From CATQHD01 sp965243165 (GTDB taxonomy: Bacteria; Actinomycetota; Acidimicrobiia; Spongiisociales; Spongiisociaceae), in NCBI GenBank assembly GCA_965243165.1, contig OZ251535.1, positions 2,356,001 through 2,420,000 of the forward strand: a stretch of DNA of 64,000 nucleotides. Reading direction: 5' to 3'. Under the pieces are notes generated by a model. The model did not search any database. It saw nothing but the letters and a program-made list of their open reading frames with translations, and had not been told where the DNA came from. Positions 9,012-19,941 of this stretch are shown one piece after another. Each line of letters starts with the position of its first letter. The first letter of the stretch is position 1. The position numbers were made by a program, and so were the translations under genes.

Positions 9012-9362
9012 TCAGCCCCACCAGGAGAGCCGGCCGCCGGCCAACCACACCCACAGCCCGGCCAACGTCAGGGAGATAACCGCGAGGAAGGCCGCCTCCG
9101 GCCGCCTCACCCGGATTCCATGCCAGTAGACCGCGACGAAGAACGGGCAGACCAGCAGCATCGCCGCCGCCAACCAAGCGAAGCCGATGAAGGACTCCAC
9201 CAAGAAACCCACCGGGAACGAAGCCAGGATCAACACCCGGCCCGTCCAGATGAGAGAGCCGGCCGCCTTCTCCTCCTTGGTCTTGCCCGCCCTGGGCTTC
9301 CGTCTCAGGGAGAGCCGCCGTCCGGACTTCCGCCCGCCGCCGGGGTTTTCTTCGTTCCGCAT
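9012..9362 (-). CDS. Small membrane protein of unknown function
   Basis: A 116-residue protein not recognised as a family. It has a basic, hydrophilic N-terminus (residues 1-35) and then three likely membrane segments (about residues 38-57, 60-80 and 90-108). It lies 40 bases downstream of holA on the same strand and may be co-transcribed with it. The hydrophobic pattern and operon position support a real gene; the repeat patch begins just beyond its 3' end. Confidence 0.55.
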   Translation of the reverse strand: MRNEENPGGGRKSGRRLSLRRKPRAGKTKEEKAAGSLIWTGRVLILASFPVGFLVESFIGFAWLAAAMLLVCPFFVAVYWHGIRVRRPEAAFLAVISLTLAGLWVWLAGGRLSWWG

Positions 9363-9402
9363 CGCCGCCTCTCCTGTTCTCGCGCCCGCCCCGTGTTCGA
9401 GG

Positions 9403-10401
9403 TTACCGCCTGTACCAGAAGCAGAGGGCCGCGGTCAGGCGCTCCAAAGTAACCCGGTGGGTCTCCTCGGGCATGGTCTTCAGCACCCCGTCGGCCCGCC
9501 GCACCGCGTCCAGCGCCTTGGTCAAAAGGGCTTCGTCGGCCCCCTGGCCCGCCTTCCACATCTTCTCGGTGGGAAAGGCGTCCGGTCTGGCCCCGATCCA
9601 GCCCGCAAAGGTTCTGATGTCCGGGGCGGCCGCCGCCAGCGCCCGCCGGCGGAGGTCGTTCTCGATCACCGCCAGCAGCACCAGCGGATGGTTGTGGACG
9701 AGGAGGTCGTGCAGCCGGCGCAGGGACTCCTCGATCGATCCGGAGGCCACGGCGTCGGTGAATCGCCACATCGGCTGGTCCGGGTGGTTGCGGAACCGGT
9801 CCCGGATCATCCCGCTGCTCACCGGCCCCTCCGCCGACGCCAGCTGGTCGAGGGCCTGATCCAACGCCCCGAGGTCGGCGCCGAACCTCTCCACCAGCGC
9901 GTTCGCCGCCCCGCCTCCGAGCTTCACCTTCCGCTTCCGGGCCCCCTCCCGCACCCGCGAGAGGGCGTCCCGGTCCCGCAGCTTCCTCACCGCAACCGCC
10001 TCCCCGTGCTTCTTGACGTAGGCCCCGAGCGGGGCGGGCAGCCTCCCGCCCGAGACCAGCACCACCAGCCGGTTCTCGGCGCCGGGTTGGCCGAGCAGGT
10101 CGGCCGCCGCCGCCGCCTCCGCCGCCCTCAGCAGCTGGGCGTCCACCACCATCACCCCGGTGCGCCCCCCGAACAGGGAACCCGACTGGATGGCGGGCAC
10201 CATCGGCGCCACTTCGGGCCGGACCGCCGCCTCGCTCGCCTCGGACTCGCCGCGGCCGGGAACGTCGATCCGCACTATCTCGGACGGCGCCATCCCGGCG
10301 TCCGCGAACACCTGCGCCGCCCGGTCGAGCATCTGCCGGCGCTCGCCGGGGCCGGGGTCGGGCGGCCCGCTTATGTGGACGAGGCTCTTCACAGGTTCCA
10401 C
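9403..10401 (-). CDS. holA: DNA polymerase III subunit delta
   Basis: A 332-residue clamp-loader delta subunit, which opens the beta sliding clamp. The AAA-like N-terminal part has the VVVDAQLL strand and LVVLVSGG segments typical of HolA. The middle carries the helical lid with RFGADLGALDQALDQLA, and the C-terminal collar includes NHPLVLLAVIENDLRRR. Its start overlaps the end of the SDR gene by 13 bases. HolA near comEC/comEA is a common bacterial arrangement. Confidence 0.9.
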   Translation of the reverse strand: MEPVKSLVHISGPPDPGPGERRQMLDRAAQVFADAGMAPSEIVRIDVPGRGESEASEAAVRPEVAPMVPAIQSGSLFGGRTGVMVVDAQLLRAAEAAAAADLLGQPGAENRLVVLVSGGRLPAPLGAYVKKHGEAVAVRKLRDRDALSRVREGARKRKVKLGGGAANALVERFGADLGALDQALDQLASAEGPVSSGMIRDRFRNHPDQPMWRFTDAVASGSIEESLRRLHDLLVHNHPLVLLAVIENDLRRRALAAAAPDIRTFAGWIGARPDAFPTEKMWKAGQGADEALLTKALDAVRRADGVLKTMPEETHRVTLERLTAALCFWYRR

Positions 10402-11096
10402 CCTCCCCCCGCCTGGATGAACGAGCCGCTGATGTAGCCGGCGCCCCCGCCGAGCAGGAACCTGACCGCCTCTAGGACGTCCTCGAACCGGCCGTACCGC
10501 CCGGCCGGGATCCGGGCCGGGGCGGGCGCCGGGTCGGAGTTCTCGAGGGCGCCGGGGAGGACGGCGTTGACCGTTACCCCGTAGGGCGCTTCGGTCACCG
10601 CCATCGTCTTGGTGAGGATCAGGACGCCGGTCTTGCCTATGTAGTAGGGAAGGCAGCGGGGGCGGGCGGTGATCCGGTCGGCGCCGGCGTCGGAGATGTT
10701 GATGATCCTCCCTCCCCCCTCCCGCAGCATGGGGAGCACGGCCCTGGAGACGTAGTAGGCGGCGGAGACGGTGGAGGCGAGCTGGAGGTCCCAGTGCTCC
10801 ACCGAGAGGTCGTCGAAGTCCTCGAGGATGAACGCCCCGGCGTTGTTGATCAGCCCGTCGAGCCCCCCCATCAGCTCGCGGACCGCTTCGGCGAGGGCCG
10901 CCGCCTCGGCGGGGTCGGTTACATCGCCTTGGACGGCGTGGGCCCGGCCGCCGCCCCGGCGGATCTCCTCTACCGCCGATTCGGCCTCCGCCCGGCCGGT
11001 GCGGTAGTTGACGGCGACCTCGTGGCCTTCGAGGCCGAGGCCCGCCGCCAGCGCCCGGCCCAACCCTCTGGAAGACCCTGTAACGAGTATTCTCAT
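10389..11096 (-). CDS. Short-chain dehydrogenase/reductase
   Basis: A 235-residue NAD(P)-dependent oxidoreductase. The cofactor motif TGSSRGLGRAL is at residue 6, the structural NNAG motif near residue 85, and the catalytic Ser and YxxxK near residues 139 and 152 (YYIGKTG). The ATG at 11096 overlaps the comEC stop by four bases (ATGA). The short NYRTGRAEAE segment after the second strand recalls FabG or pteridine-reductase-like SDRs, but the substrate cannot be told from sequence. Confidence 0.85.
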   Translation of the reverse strand: MRILVTGSSRGLGRALAAGLGLEGHEVAVNYRTGRAEAESAVEEIRRGGGRAHAVQGDVTDPAEAAALAEAVRELMGGLDGLINNAGAFILEDFDDLSVEHWDLQLASTVSAAYYVSRAVLPMLREGGGRIINISDAGADRITARPRCLPYYIGKTGVLILTKTMAVTEAPYGVTVNAVLPGALENSDPAPAPARIPAGRYGRFEDVLEAVRFLLGGGAGYISGSFIQAGGGWNL

Positions 11097-13375
11097 GATC
11101 CGCCGCCGCCCGCCTCCCCGCCTTTCTGCGCGACCCCCGCCGCCGCCGGAGATGGTAGCGCCCGCCCCCGGTCCGACGGCGGGAAGCGGATGACCACGTC
11201 GCCTTCGAGATCCGTGCGGCGCACCTCCATCCCGGCGGCGGCCAGCTCGGCGAGCAGGCTTTCCGACGGGTGGCCGTAGGTGTTGGGTCCGACGCTCACC
11301 ACCGCCGTCGAGGCGCCGGTGGCGGCCAGCCAGGCCGGGTCGGAGGTGGCGGCGCCCTGGTGGGGAACCTTGAGCACCTCGACCTGGGGAGGGTCCATCT
11401 CCGCCTGGGCGATCCGCTCGATGTCCCCCGACAGCAGGATGCGCCGCCCCCCCAAGTAGGCGGTAACCACGATGGACTGGTCGTTGAGGGACGCATACCG
11501 GCGGCGGGGCCCCAACACCTCCAGCTCCACGCCGCCAAGGAGATACCGTCCGGGCCGGGGGGTGGACACGGCGGTGCGGGCGCGGGCGGACGCGACGAAC
11601 TCCCCGAACTGATCCCCCTGGCCGGGGAAGGGTGCGTACCACATCTCCCCGACCGGAATCCGCCCGATCACGCCGTCCAGGCCCCCGTAGTGGTCGCGGT
11701 GGGCGTGGGAGACGACCAGCAGGTCGATGGACCGCACCCCGAAGCGCGCCAGCGCCGCCCGCAGCACCAGGGCGTCGCTCCCCCCGTCCACCAGCATGGT
11801 CTCGCCGCCTTCCCCGAGCAGCAGGAGGGCGTCGCCCTGGCCCACGTCCAAGGCTGCGAAGAAGGGCCCGGCCGGAGGGCCGCCGAACAGGCCGGGGCTG
11901 AGGGAGACGGTCAGCGCCGCCGCGGCCGCCGCCCCGGCCAGCACCGCCGCCGGGCGGACGGACCGCCAGAGCGCCGCCGCCCCCGGCAGCAACAGCAGCA
12001 GGAACCCCCGCCAGTCGATCTGGGGCAGGCGGGCGGCGGTTTCGGCGATGACCAGCACCGCCTCGGCGGCGGCCGCCCCGGCCGCGGTCACCGGGCTGAG
12101 GCCGGTCAGCGCCCCCGCCGCCCCCAGACCGGTGGCCCCGAGCACCAGGGGCGCGGCCGCCACGTTGGCCGCCGGCGCCCAGAGGGGGATGGTTCCCACC
12201 GACAGCAGGAGGATGGGCGCCACCGCCAGCTGGGCGCCGATCGACGCCCCCAGCGCCGTTCCCAGCCAGCGCGGCCTGACCCTCCTGAAGCAGCCCGATC
12301 CGACCACCACCCCGGCGGTGGCCGCCGCCGACAGCTGAAAGCCCAGGCTGAAAACCAGCTCGGGGGAGGCGAGGATCAGCAGGGACACCCCCGCCGCCAG
12401 CACCCGCCAGACGTCGGGGCGGAGGCCGAAGGCCCGGGCGGTCAGCAGCAGCCCGGCCATCACCGCCGCCCGCAGCACCGACGGATCCGGGCCGATCAGC
12501 AGGATGAAGAAACCGAGGCCGGCCAGGCCGAGCAGAGCGCGGCGGCGGGCACTCCAGCCGAGCGGCCCCGCCAGCAGGAACAGTCCGCCCAGGAACAGCG
12601 CCACGTTGCTCCCCGAAACCGCCACATAATGGGAGAGACCGGCCCGGCGCATCTGATCCCGCTCCACGTCGTCGAGGCCGGAGGTGTCCCCCAGCAGGAA
12701 CCCGGCCAGGAGGGCGCGGCCCCGGCCGGCTTCCGGGTGCAGACGGTCGAGGATCAGCGAACGCACCCGGGCCGCCTGCCCACCCGGCCAGCCCCCTCCG
12801 TAGCCGGCGAATTCGGCCTCCTCCGCCTTCCCGTCCCAGACGGCCCGCCGCCCCGGCCCGCCCCGCTCTCCCTCCTCCGGCAGGGGCGCCATCACGGTGG
12901 TCGTCCACCAGCGGCTCGACCGACCCCAGCCCGATACGTCCCCCCGCAGCCAGCCGGCCGGTCCGTCCCAGGGGCGGCCCCCGTCCTCGTCCCCCACCGC
13001 CTTCACCGCCGCCGCCCGCACCAGCGCCCACCCCCGGTCCGCCTCGCCGCCCCCGTCCAGCAGGACCTCCACCAGCAGCCGCACCTCTCCGGCGGGGAGG
13101 GGGGCCGCCGCCGTCTGTTCCCAGCGGGCTTCGGCCAGGAGGCCCGCCGCCATGCCCGCCGCCCCCAACCCGATGATCAGCGCCGCCGTCCATCTCCGGC
13201 CCAGGGCGGCCAGCCCCGCCGCCGCGGCCGCAGCCGCCAACGGACGCCATCCGAAGAGCATGCCCAGGGCGGCGCCCGCCCACACCGATGCGGCGGCCCC
13301 CAGATACAGGCGGGCCCGGCGGTCGGGCAGGCGGCCCGGAAAGAAGAAACCCCCGGACGGGGCGGACGGCGGCAC
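11093..13375 (-). CDS. comEC: DNA internalisation-related competence protein ComEC/Rec2
   Basis: A 760-residue polytopic membrane protein forming the channel for single-stranded DNA in natural transformation. The N-terminal helices are followed by the competence domain (LLAGFLLGDTSGLD, then GLSHYVAVSGSNVALFLGGL) and a C-terminal metallo-beta-lactamase-like domain with the metal motif SHAHRDHYGG near residue 555. comEA lies directly upstream on the same strand, the classic order. Confidence 0.95.
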   Translation of the reverse strand: MPPSAPSGGFFFPGRLPDRRARLYLGAAASVWAGAALGMLFGWRPLAAAAAAAGLAALGRRWTAALIIGLGAAGMAAGLLAEARWEQTAAAPLPAGEVRLLVEVLLDGGGEADRGWALVRAAAVKAVGDEDGGRPWDGPAGWLRGDVSGWGRSSRWWTTTVMAPLPEEGERGGPGRRAVWDGKAEEAEFAGYGGGWPGGQAARVRSLILDRLHPEAGRGRALLAGFLLGDTSGLDDVERDQMRRAGLSHYVAVSGSNVALFLGGLFLLAGPLGWSARRRALLGLAGLGFFILLIGPDPSVLRAAVMAGLLLTARAFGLRPDVWRVLAAGVSLLILASPELVFSLGFQLSAAATAGVVVGSGCFRRVRPRWLGTALGASIGAQLAVAPILLLSVGTIPLWAPAANVAAAPLVLGATGLGAAGALTGLSPVTAAGAAAAEAVLVIAETAARLPQIDWRGFLLLLLPGAAALWRSVRPAAVLAGAAAAAALTVSLSPGLFGGPPAGPFFAALDVGQGDALLLLGEGGETMLVDGGSDALVLRAALARFGVRSIDLLVVSHAHRDHYGGLDGVIGRIPVGEMWYAPFPGQGDQFGEFVASARARTAVSTPRPGRYLLGGVELEVLGPRRRYASLNDQSIVVTAYLGGRRILLSGDIERIAQAEMDPPQVEVLKVPHQGAATSDPAWLAATGASTAVVSVGPNTYGHPSESLLAELAAAGMEVRRTDLEGDVVIRFPPSDRGRALPSPAAAGVAQKGGEAGGGGS

Positions 13376-13399
13376 GAACTCTCCGATCCGGCGGGCAGG

Positions 13400-14077
13400 C
13401 TACGGGCGCACCGCCGCATAGTCGCGGAGGCCGGCCAGCTTGCCCTCTCCGATGCCGGGCACGTCCAGCAGGTCCTCCAGGGCGCCGAACGGCCCGCGCG
13501 CCTCTCGGTGGGCGGCGATGCGGGCGGCCAGCACCTCCCCCACCCCCGGCAGCCCGGTCAGTTCCTCCGCCCCCGCCCGGTTCACGTCGATGGGGTAGCC
13601 CCCGCCGCCGCTTCCCGAAGAGAGGGCCGCCCCGGCCGGGCCGTCGTCCGCCCAGGGAACCGCCAGGTGCATCCCGTCGGTGAGGGGGGCGGCCAGGTTG
13701 ATGTTCCCCAACCGGCCTCCGGGGCGGACTCCTCCGGCGGCGGCGACGGCGTCGGCCGCCCGGCTGCCTTCGGGGAGCGACACCAGCCCCGGCGCGGCCA
13801 CCGCCCCCGTTACATGCACGATCACGAAGGAGGGCTCCGGCGCCGGAGCGGGCGCCGACGGGGGCGCGGCGGGAACGAGCTCAGGCACCCGGGGGTGGTC
13901 GGGCCGCCGCCACAGGGAGAACAGCAGAGCGGCCAGCAGGGCGGACCCCACCAACAGAGCCGCCGCCTGCCAACGGACGGGGAGGCGGGCCAAGCCGAAC
14001 TTCCCCTCGGAAGGGCGGGGCGCATCGGGCGCGCCGAGGAGGCCGGACAGATCGGGAAGTTCGGATGTGTCAGACAT
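13400..14077 (-). CDS. comEA: Competence protein ComEA, DNA-binding
   Basis: A 225-residue membrane-anchored DNA receptor. One membrane helix lies near residues 34-55. An SLBB-type domain follows (VHVTGAVAAPGLVSLPEGSR), and the C-terminal helix-hairpin-helix pair has IDVNRAGAEELTGLPGVGEV and DLLDVPGIGEGKL. It precedes comEC in one operon. The 46-base AT-rich stretch upstream is probably its promoter region, shared with the divergent ABC gene. Confidence 0.93.
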   Translation of the reverse strand: MSDTSELPDLSGLLGAPDAPRPSEGKFGLARLPVRWQAAALLVGSALLAALLFSLWRRPDHPRVPELVPAAPPSAPAPAPEPSFVIVHVTGAVAAPGLVSLPEGSRAADAVAAAGGVRPGGRLGNINLAAPLTDGMHLAVPWADDGPAGAALSSGSGGGGYPIDVNRAGAEELTGLPGVGEVLAARIAAHREARGPFGALEDLLDVPGIGEGKLAGLRDYAAVRP

Positions 14078-14215
14078 ATCGTTATTCTTCGATAGACGGC
14101 GATATATCTTTATACCGAAAAAATGGCCTGCCGGGAAGGGGTTCGTCGAGGAGAATCAGGGAAAGGAGCGGTCTCGGGGCTACCATGGGCCGCCCCCGCC
14201 CCAGGAGAGGTTCGA

Positions 14216-15103
14216 TTGCTGGTACTGGACGGCCTCGAGAAGCGCTACGGGGAGATCACGGCCCTGGACGGATGCAGCCTCTCGGTCCGGCGCGGCCGGA
14301 TGGCGGGCTTCCTGGGGCCGAACGGGGCGGGCAAGACCACCGCCATGCGGGCCGTCTTCGGCCTGGTGCAGCTCGACGCCGGACAGGTGACCTGGAAGGG
14401 GCGCCCGGCGTCGGGCGAAGACCGCCGCCGCTTCGGATACATGCCGGAGGTGCGGGGGCTGTATCCGCGCATGAAGGTGCGCGATCAGCTCATCTACTTC
14501 GGACGGCTGCACGGCATGGAACGCTCCGCCGCCGCCGAAGCCGCCGGCCGCTGGATCAGCCGGGTGGGGCTGGAAGACCGGGCCGGTTCCCGGCTGGAGG
14601 AGCTGTCCCACGGCAACCAGCAGCGCACCCAGCTGGCGGCGGCCCTGGTGCACGGCCCCGATCTGCTGGTGCTCGACGAGCCCTTCAGCGGCCTGGACCC
14701 GTTCGGCGTGAAGGAGATGGCCGAGATCCTCCGCCGGCGGGCCGCCGACGGAGCGGCGGTGCTGTTCTCGAGCCACCAGCTGGACCTGGTCGAGGGGCTG
14801 TGCGACGACGCGGTCGTCATCGACCGGGGCCGGGTCGTCCTGTCCGGTGAGGTAACGGCGCTGAAGGACCGTTCCTCGCGCCGCCGCCTGGTGCTGGACG
14901 TGGACAGCAGGTCGGCGCCGGACCTCGGCATCGGCGGAATCGAGGCGCTGGAGTCGCGGGGAACCCGGCACACCATGCTGGCGCCCGCCGGCCTGGACGT
15001 CCGCGCCCTGGCCGCCTCGCTGCAGTCCCAGGGGCGGATCCGGGAGCTCTCCTACGGCCCTCCCGCCCTGTCGGACCTGTTCGAGGAGGCGGTGGGCGGG
15101 TGA
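14216..15103 (+). CDS. ABC transporter ATP-binding protein (NatA-like)
   Basis: A 295-residue ABC ATPase. Walker A is GPNGAGKTT, the signature region reads ELSHGNQQR (instead of LSGGQ, as in many NatA/drug exporters), and Walker B is LLVLDEPFSGLD. The TTG at 14216 is preferred because AGGAGAGG lies six bases upstream and the protein then begins directly with the first strand; an ATG at 14123 would add 31 unsupported residues. It overlaps the permease gene by four bases. The substrate is unknown. Confidence 0.88.
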   Translation: MLVLDGLEKRYGEITALDGCSLSVRRGRMAGFLGPNGAGKTTAMRAVFGLVQLDAGQVTWKGRPASGEDRRRFGYMPEVRGLYPRMKVRDQLIYFGRLHGMERSAAAEAAGRWISRVGLEDRAGSRLEELSHGNQQRTQLAAALVHGPDLLVLDEPFSGLDPFGVKEMAEILRRRAADGAAVLFSSHQLDLVEGLCDDAVVIDRGRVVLSGEVTALKDRSSRRRLVLDVDSRSAPDLGIGGIEALESRGTRHTMLAPAGLDVRALAASLQSQGRIRELSYGPPALSDLFEEAVGG

Positions 15104-16305
15104 AGGCGGGCCATCTGCTCCGCCCGGTGGGGTTGGTGCTCCTGCGCGAGCTGCGCGAACGGGGTTTGAGCAAGTCCTACCTGGTCAGCTGGGCGGTGCT
15201 GGCAGTCCTGATCGGGGCGGGGTTCGCCGTCCCTGCGCTGCTGGGCGGGGACGGCGAACAGACCTACCGGGTGGGTTTGACGGGGGAAGGAGGCCGAGCG
15301 GTGGTGGAGAGGGCGCGGGCGATGACGGCGGACGCCGACCCGCCCGTCTACCTCGAGGCGTCCGATTGGGCCGACCGCGCCGCCGCCGAGCGGGCGGTGG
15401 CCGAGGGCGATCTGGACGCCGCCCTGGTGGGAGAGAACGAGCTGGTGGTGGAGGAATCCGGCGGGCGGCTGGAGAACCTGCTCGTCCAGGCCGCCGCCGT
15501 GAACCGAATGGAAGAGCTGGTCGCCGCAGGCCGGGCCTCCGAGGAGGTGTTCCCGCTGCTGGCCGGACGAACGTTGGAGATAACCCCGACCACCCCGCCG
15601 GAGGAGGAAGAGGCCGCAAACCGGCGCTCTCTCATCAGCCAGGCGGCCCTGGTGCTGCTGTTCATGGCGGTCATGATGACCGGCTCGTGGGTGCTGATGG
15701 GGGTAACGGAGGAGAAGACCAGCCGGGTGGCGGAGGTGCTGCTGTCCGCCGTCCGGCCCTGGCAGGTGCTGGTGGGAAAGATCGCGGGGGTGGGCGTCCT
15801 GGGCCTCCTCCAGTTCAGCGTCCTGGTGGGTGCGGTCGTCCTCGGCGTCCGGCAGGTGGCGGACGCCTCGGTGACCGCCGACCTCGACGCCGGGCTGATC
15901 GCCGCCCTGTTGCTCTGGTTCATGGCAGGCTACGCCCTCTACGCCGTCGCCTATGCGGCGGTGGGGGCGATCACCGCCCGCCCGGAAGACGCCCAGAACG
16001 CCGCCTTCCCCATGACCCTGGTTTCGATGATCGGCTATTTCGTCAGCATCTTCCACGTGGCCAACAACCCCCGTTCCGTCCTCTCTGCCGTGCTGTCCTT
16101 CATCCCGCCCACCGCCCCCTTCGCGTCGTCGGTGCGGGCGGTGTCGGGCGCCGTCCCCCTCTGGCAGCAGGCCCTCTCGGCGGCCGTAACCGCCGCCTTC
16201 ACCCTCTGGCTGCTGAGGGCCGCCGCCAAGATCTACGCAGGCGGCATGTTCAAGCACCGAAGCCGGGTCAAGCTGCGGGAAGCCTTCCGCTCCGCCGAGT
16301 TCTGA
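15100..16305 (+). CDS. ABC-2 type transporter permease (NatB-like)
   Basis: A 401-residue membrane protein with the ABC-2 layout: a helix at residues 29-47, a large extracytoplasmic domain (about residues 50-180), then five or six helices. The segment VTEEKTSRVAEVLLSAVRPW is diagnostic of NatB/YhaP-type permeases. It starts with GTG and overlaps the ATPase gene. The pair would export a small molecule or ions; the substrate cannot be inferred. Confidence 0.88.
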   Translation: MKAGHLLRPVGLVLLRELRERGLSKSYLVSWAVLAVLIGAGFAVPALLGGDGEQTYRVGLTGEGGRAVVERARAMTADADPPVYLEASDWADRAAAERAVAEGDLDAALVGENELVVEESGGRLENLLVQAAAVNRMEELVAAGRASEEVFPLLAGRTLEITPTTPPEEEEAANRRSLISQAALVLLFMAVMMTGSWVLMGVTEEKTSRVAEVLLSAVRPWQVLVGKIAGVGVLGLLQFSVLVGAVVLGVRQVADASVTADLDAGLIAALLLWFMAGYALYAVAYAAVGAITARPEDAQNAAFPMTLVSMIGYFVSIFHVANNPRSVLSAVLSFIPPTAPFASSVRAVSGAVPLWQQALSAAVTAAFTLWLLRAAAKIYAGGMFKHRSRVKLREAFRSAEF

Positions 16306-16364
16306 CGCCCGCCCCGGAGGCCGGCACCGCGAGTACGCTTCCGCCGCCGAGGGAGGGCGGGCGT

Positions 16365-16832
<468 letters not shown>

Positions 16833-19405
16833 CAACCCTGATATCCAAGGCGATGGTAGAGATCCCGCCTCGCTTTGCGGGCTTGCCGCCGGTCAATCCC
16901 GAGGCGAGAGCTCGGATCGGTTCCTCAACCGCCCGGCAGCGGGCGCAGGGTTTGGCCGAAGACATCGAGTTCTACGGGCAATGGATGCGAGATCGGGCCT
17001 TCAAGCGGATCGGCCATCTCTACCCGAAGGTCGAACTTCCCGAAAGTCAGGGCAACAGCAAAGCAACTGTAATCGCCTGGCTCTGGGCTCGTACTGTCCG
17101 CTCCCCCGACCCGTCCTGGGGCGGGCATGTACCGCTGGTCCACTCCTGGGTGCTTCGTAAGGCGAAGAAGGACAAACCAACTGTGTGGGTAGAACCGGTG
17201 GTAGACCGCCCAACGCGGACGGTGAGCTACCGGATACGGGAAGGCGGTGACCCTCCTAAAGGGACGGTGAATCGGCAGGGTGGGACCTGCCTGGCCACGG
17301 GTGCCCCTATCAAGTACGAATATATCCGTGCGCAAGGCCGCGAGGGGTTGCTGGACCGGCAACTGATCGCGGTAGTAGCGGAAGGACACCGAGGCCGGAC
17401 TTACTTGGCGCCCGTTCCACAACCTGACGTACCGGAGCCGGACTGGAGGCCGTCAGGACAACTATTGGGTAAAGCGGCAGTGAACGTTCCCCTCTATGGG
17501 CTGTCTACCTGGGCGGATCTTTTCACCAAGCGTCAGTTGGTAGCTTTGTCATCCTTCTCCGACCTGTTGGGTGAGGTGCGTCCGGTGGTGGAGGAACACG
17601 CTCGGGCGGCGGGCCTGCCTTATAATGGGGTACGATTGCGTGACAGCGGGTCGGGAGTGGAAGCGTATGCGGACGCGATTATCACCTACCTTGCGTTTGT
17701 TCTTGATAGGTGTACAGATCGTGGGTCATCCCTCGCCACTTGGATAAACAGTCGTGAGGCAATACGTAATACCTTTGGTCGTCAGGCGATCCCCATGGTG
17801 TGGGACTACGCGGAGGCGAATCCGTTCTCAGAGTCGTCAGGTAACTGGTTAGGTCAAGTGGACTGGGTGCAGAAAGCGGTGGCGGCCCTGCCTGCTAAAG
17901 GGAAGGGGATTATCTCGCAACGGGATGCCGCCGTCCGCTTGAGCGAAGTTTCATCACCAGTGGTGAACACCGATCCGCCCTACTACGACAACATTTGTTA
18001 TGCCGATCTGTCGGACTTTTTCTATGTTTGGCTGCGCCGCAACCTCTCCGAGGTATGGCCAGACGAGTGCTCCACCATCCTCACCCCCAAGGCCGAGGAA
18101 CTTATAGCCAACCCTTTCAGTTCCGAGTCGAAGCAGGCGGCCCAAGAACACTTCGAGGACGGTATGGCCCAGGTGCTAGAACAGATCGCCCGCGTTCAGA
18201 ATCCCAAATACCCGGCCACCATTTTCTACGCCTACAAACAACAGGAAACCAAACAGGGAAATACGGCCTCGACCGGATGGGAAACCTTCTTGCAAGGCCT
18301 GGTGGACGCTGGACTCAAGATCACGGCCACTTGGCCCATCCGAACAGAAATGCCTGCCAAGCTGCTTGCCCAAGGCGCGGCGGTGTTGGCGTCTTCGGTG
18401 GTGATCGCCTGCCGCCCCCGCCCCGCCGACGCGCCGACGGCCTCCCGCCGGGAGCTGCTCCGAGAACTCTCCGACCGTCTGCCTGATGCGGTCCGCCTGC
18501 TGCAGGAAGAAGCGATCGCACCGGTGGACATGGCCCAGTCGGTCATCGGGCCGGGCATGGAGGTGTTCTCCCGCTACAGCAAGGTGCTGGAGGCCGACGG
18601 AAAGAAGATGAAGGTGCGCACCGCCCTCACCCTGATCAACGAAAAGCTCGAGGAGGTTCTCTCAGCCGAGGAGACCGAGTTCGACGCCGACACCCGCTGG
18701 GCGCTCACCTGGTACCGGCAGTACGGCCACGAACCGGGCCCCTTCGGGGACGCCGACATCCTCTCCAAAGCCAAGAACACATCGGTTGCCGGCGTCGTAC
18801 AGGCCGGAATAGTCGAATCCCGGCAGGGCAAGGTGCGGCTGCTCACCCGCGAAGACCTCGATCAGACCGGCTGGAACCCCGCCGCCGACAAGCGGCCCAC
18901 CGTCTGGGAGGTAACCCAGCATCTGATCGTGCGCCTCGGCTACTCCGAGAGCGAGGCCGCCGGACTGCTGCGCCAAGTGGGAGGCGGCGACGGCGACCGG
19001 GCCCGCCGCCTCACCTACCTGCTCTACCAGATCGCCGACCGCCGGGGCCGCGCCTCCGACGCCGCGGCGTACAACGGCCTCATCCAGGCCTGGCACGACA
19101 TCGCCCGCCAAGCCGCCCTCCCCCCCGAATCCACCCTCGGCCTGTAGCCGGTTCAGCCCGGCCGGGCGGAGTCCGCCTCCAACCAGCGACCGTCGCGTCA
19201 GCCGCCGAATTGCCGCTGGTGGAGGTGCTGATCAGCAAGACAACCCAGCCCGCTCAACCCGCTGGGCATCAAGGGGGGCGGGGGAAGGGTCAGGACCCGG
19301 CAGCCGACGCGCTGGGCGGCCCGGCGGGTGTTGTCCGCCCGCCCATCAGGCCCGAGCAGATGCGCACTCTGGCGGACGACGGGAGCAAACCGGCGGTCCA
19401 GATGT

Positions 19406-19918
19406 TCAGGGAGCCTTTCTCCGTGCGATCTGGGCCTGCAACAGTATGATTGGTTGCTCGTCCTTTGGGCGGTTGATTGCGGTCTTGGACCGCAAGATAT
19501 CTTCAATATCGGCGCACCATATCTCAACCGGTCCGCTGTCCGTGTTGATGACTATTTTCTGGGCGGCGGGTATCAACCCTTCGTAACCGCCCATCTCAGC
19601 GGGTTCGAAGCTCAAGTCGAAGCGGCCGTACTCACAGATCAGATTCCAGACCACGGAATTTCCGAGTGACTCCCCGTCGTGGTCGAAGGCGAAACTCCCT
19701 TCGCTGGTCCAAATACGCGCCCCTAGGTCCTTCAAAGCGGCGGAAAGACGGTCAAGGTTCTCGCGGTCCCTATGCGGTGTAAAATCAATATCTTCGGTTT
19801 CGTAGCCCAGGTCGTAATCTTGTACCTGCGCAGCCCAACCGCCTATCACCACAAACTCTACGCCGCGTCGGGCCAAAGCCGCGGCAATACTTGACAGCTG
19901 TTCTGTTACGGCGTCCAT
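19406..19918 (-). CDS. Nucleotidyltransferase-like protein (toxin-antitoxin type)
   Basis: A 170-residue protein with a nucleotidyltransferase-fold start: FVVIGGWAAQVQDYDLGYET, then EDIDFTPHRD, resembling the GGxA and DxD parts of minimal nucleotidyltransferases. The start at 19918 (MDAVTEQLSS) has AGGA nine bases upstream; an in-frame TTG at 19927 is less well placed. It follows the XRE gene by 23 bases in the same orientation. Such pairs often act as toxin-antitoxin or abortive-infection modules, but which partner is toxic is inference. The 260 bases to the DUF1156 gene hold nothing recognisable. Confidence 0.75.
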   Translation of the reverse strand: MDAVTEQLSSIAAALARRGVEFVVIGGWAAQVQDYDLGYETEDIDFTPHRDRENLDRLSAALKDLGARIWTSEGSFAFDHDGESLGNSVVWNLICEYGRFDLSFEPAEMGGYEGLIPAAQKIVINTDSGPVEIWCADIEDILRSKTAINRPKDEQPIILLQAQIARRKAP

Positions 19919-19941
19919 ACTGCTCAATCCTGTTGCTGCCT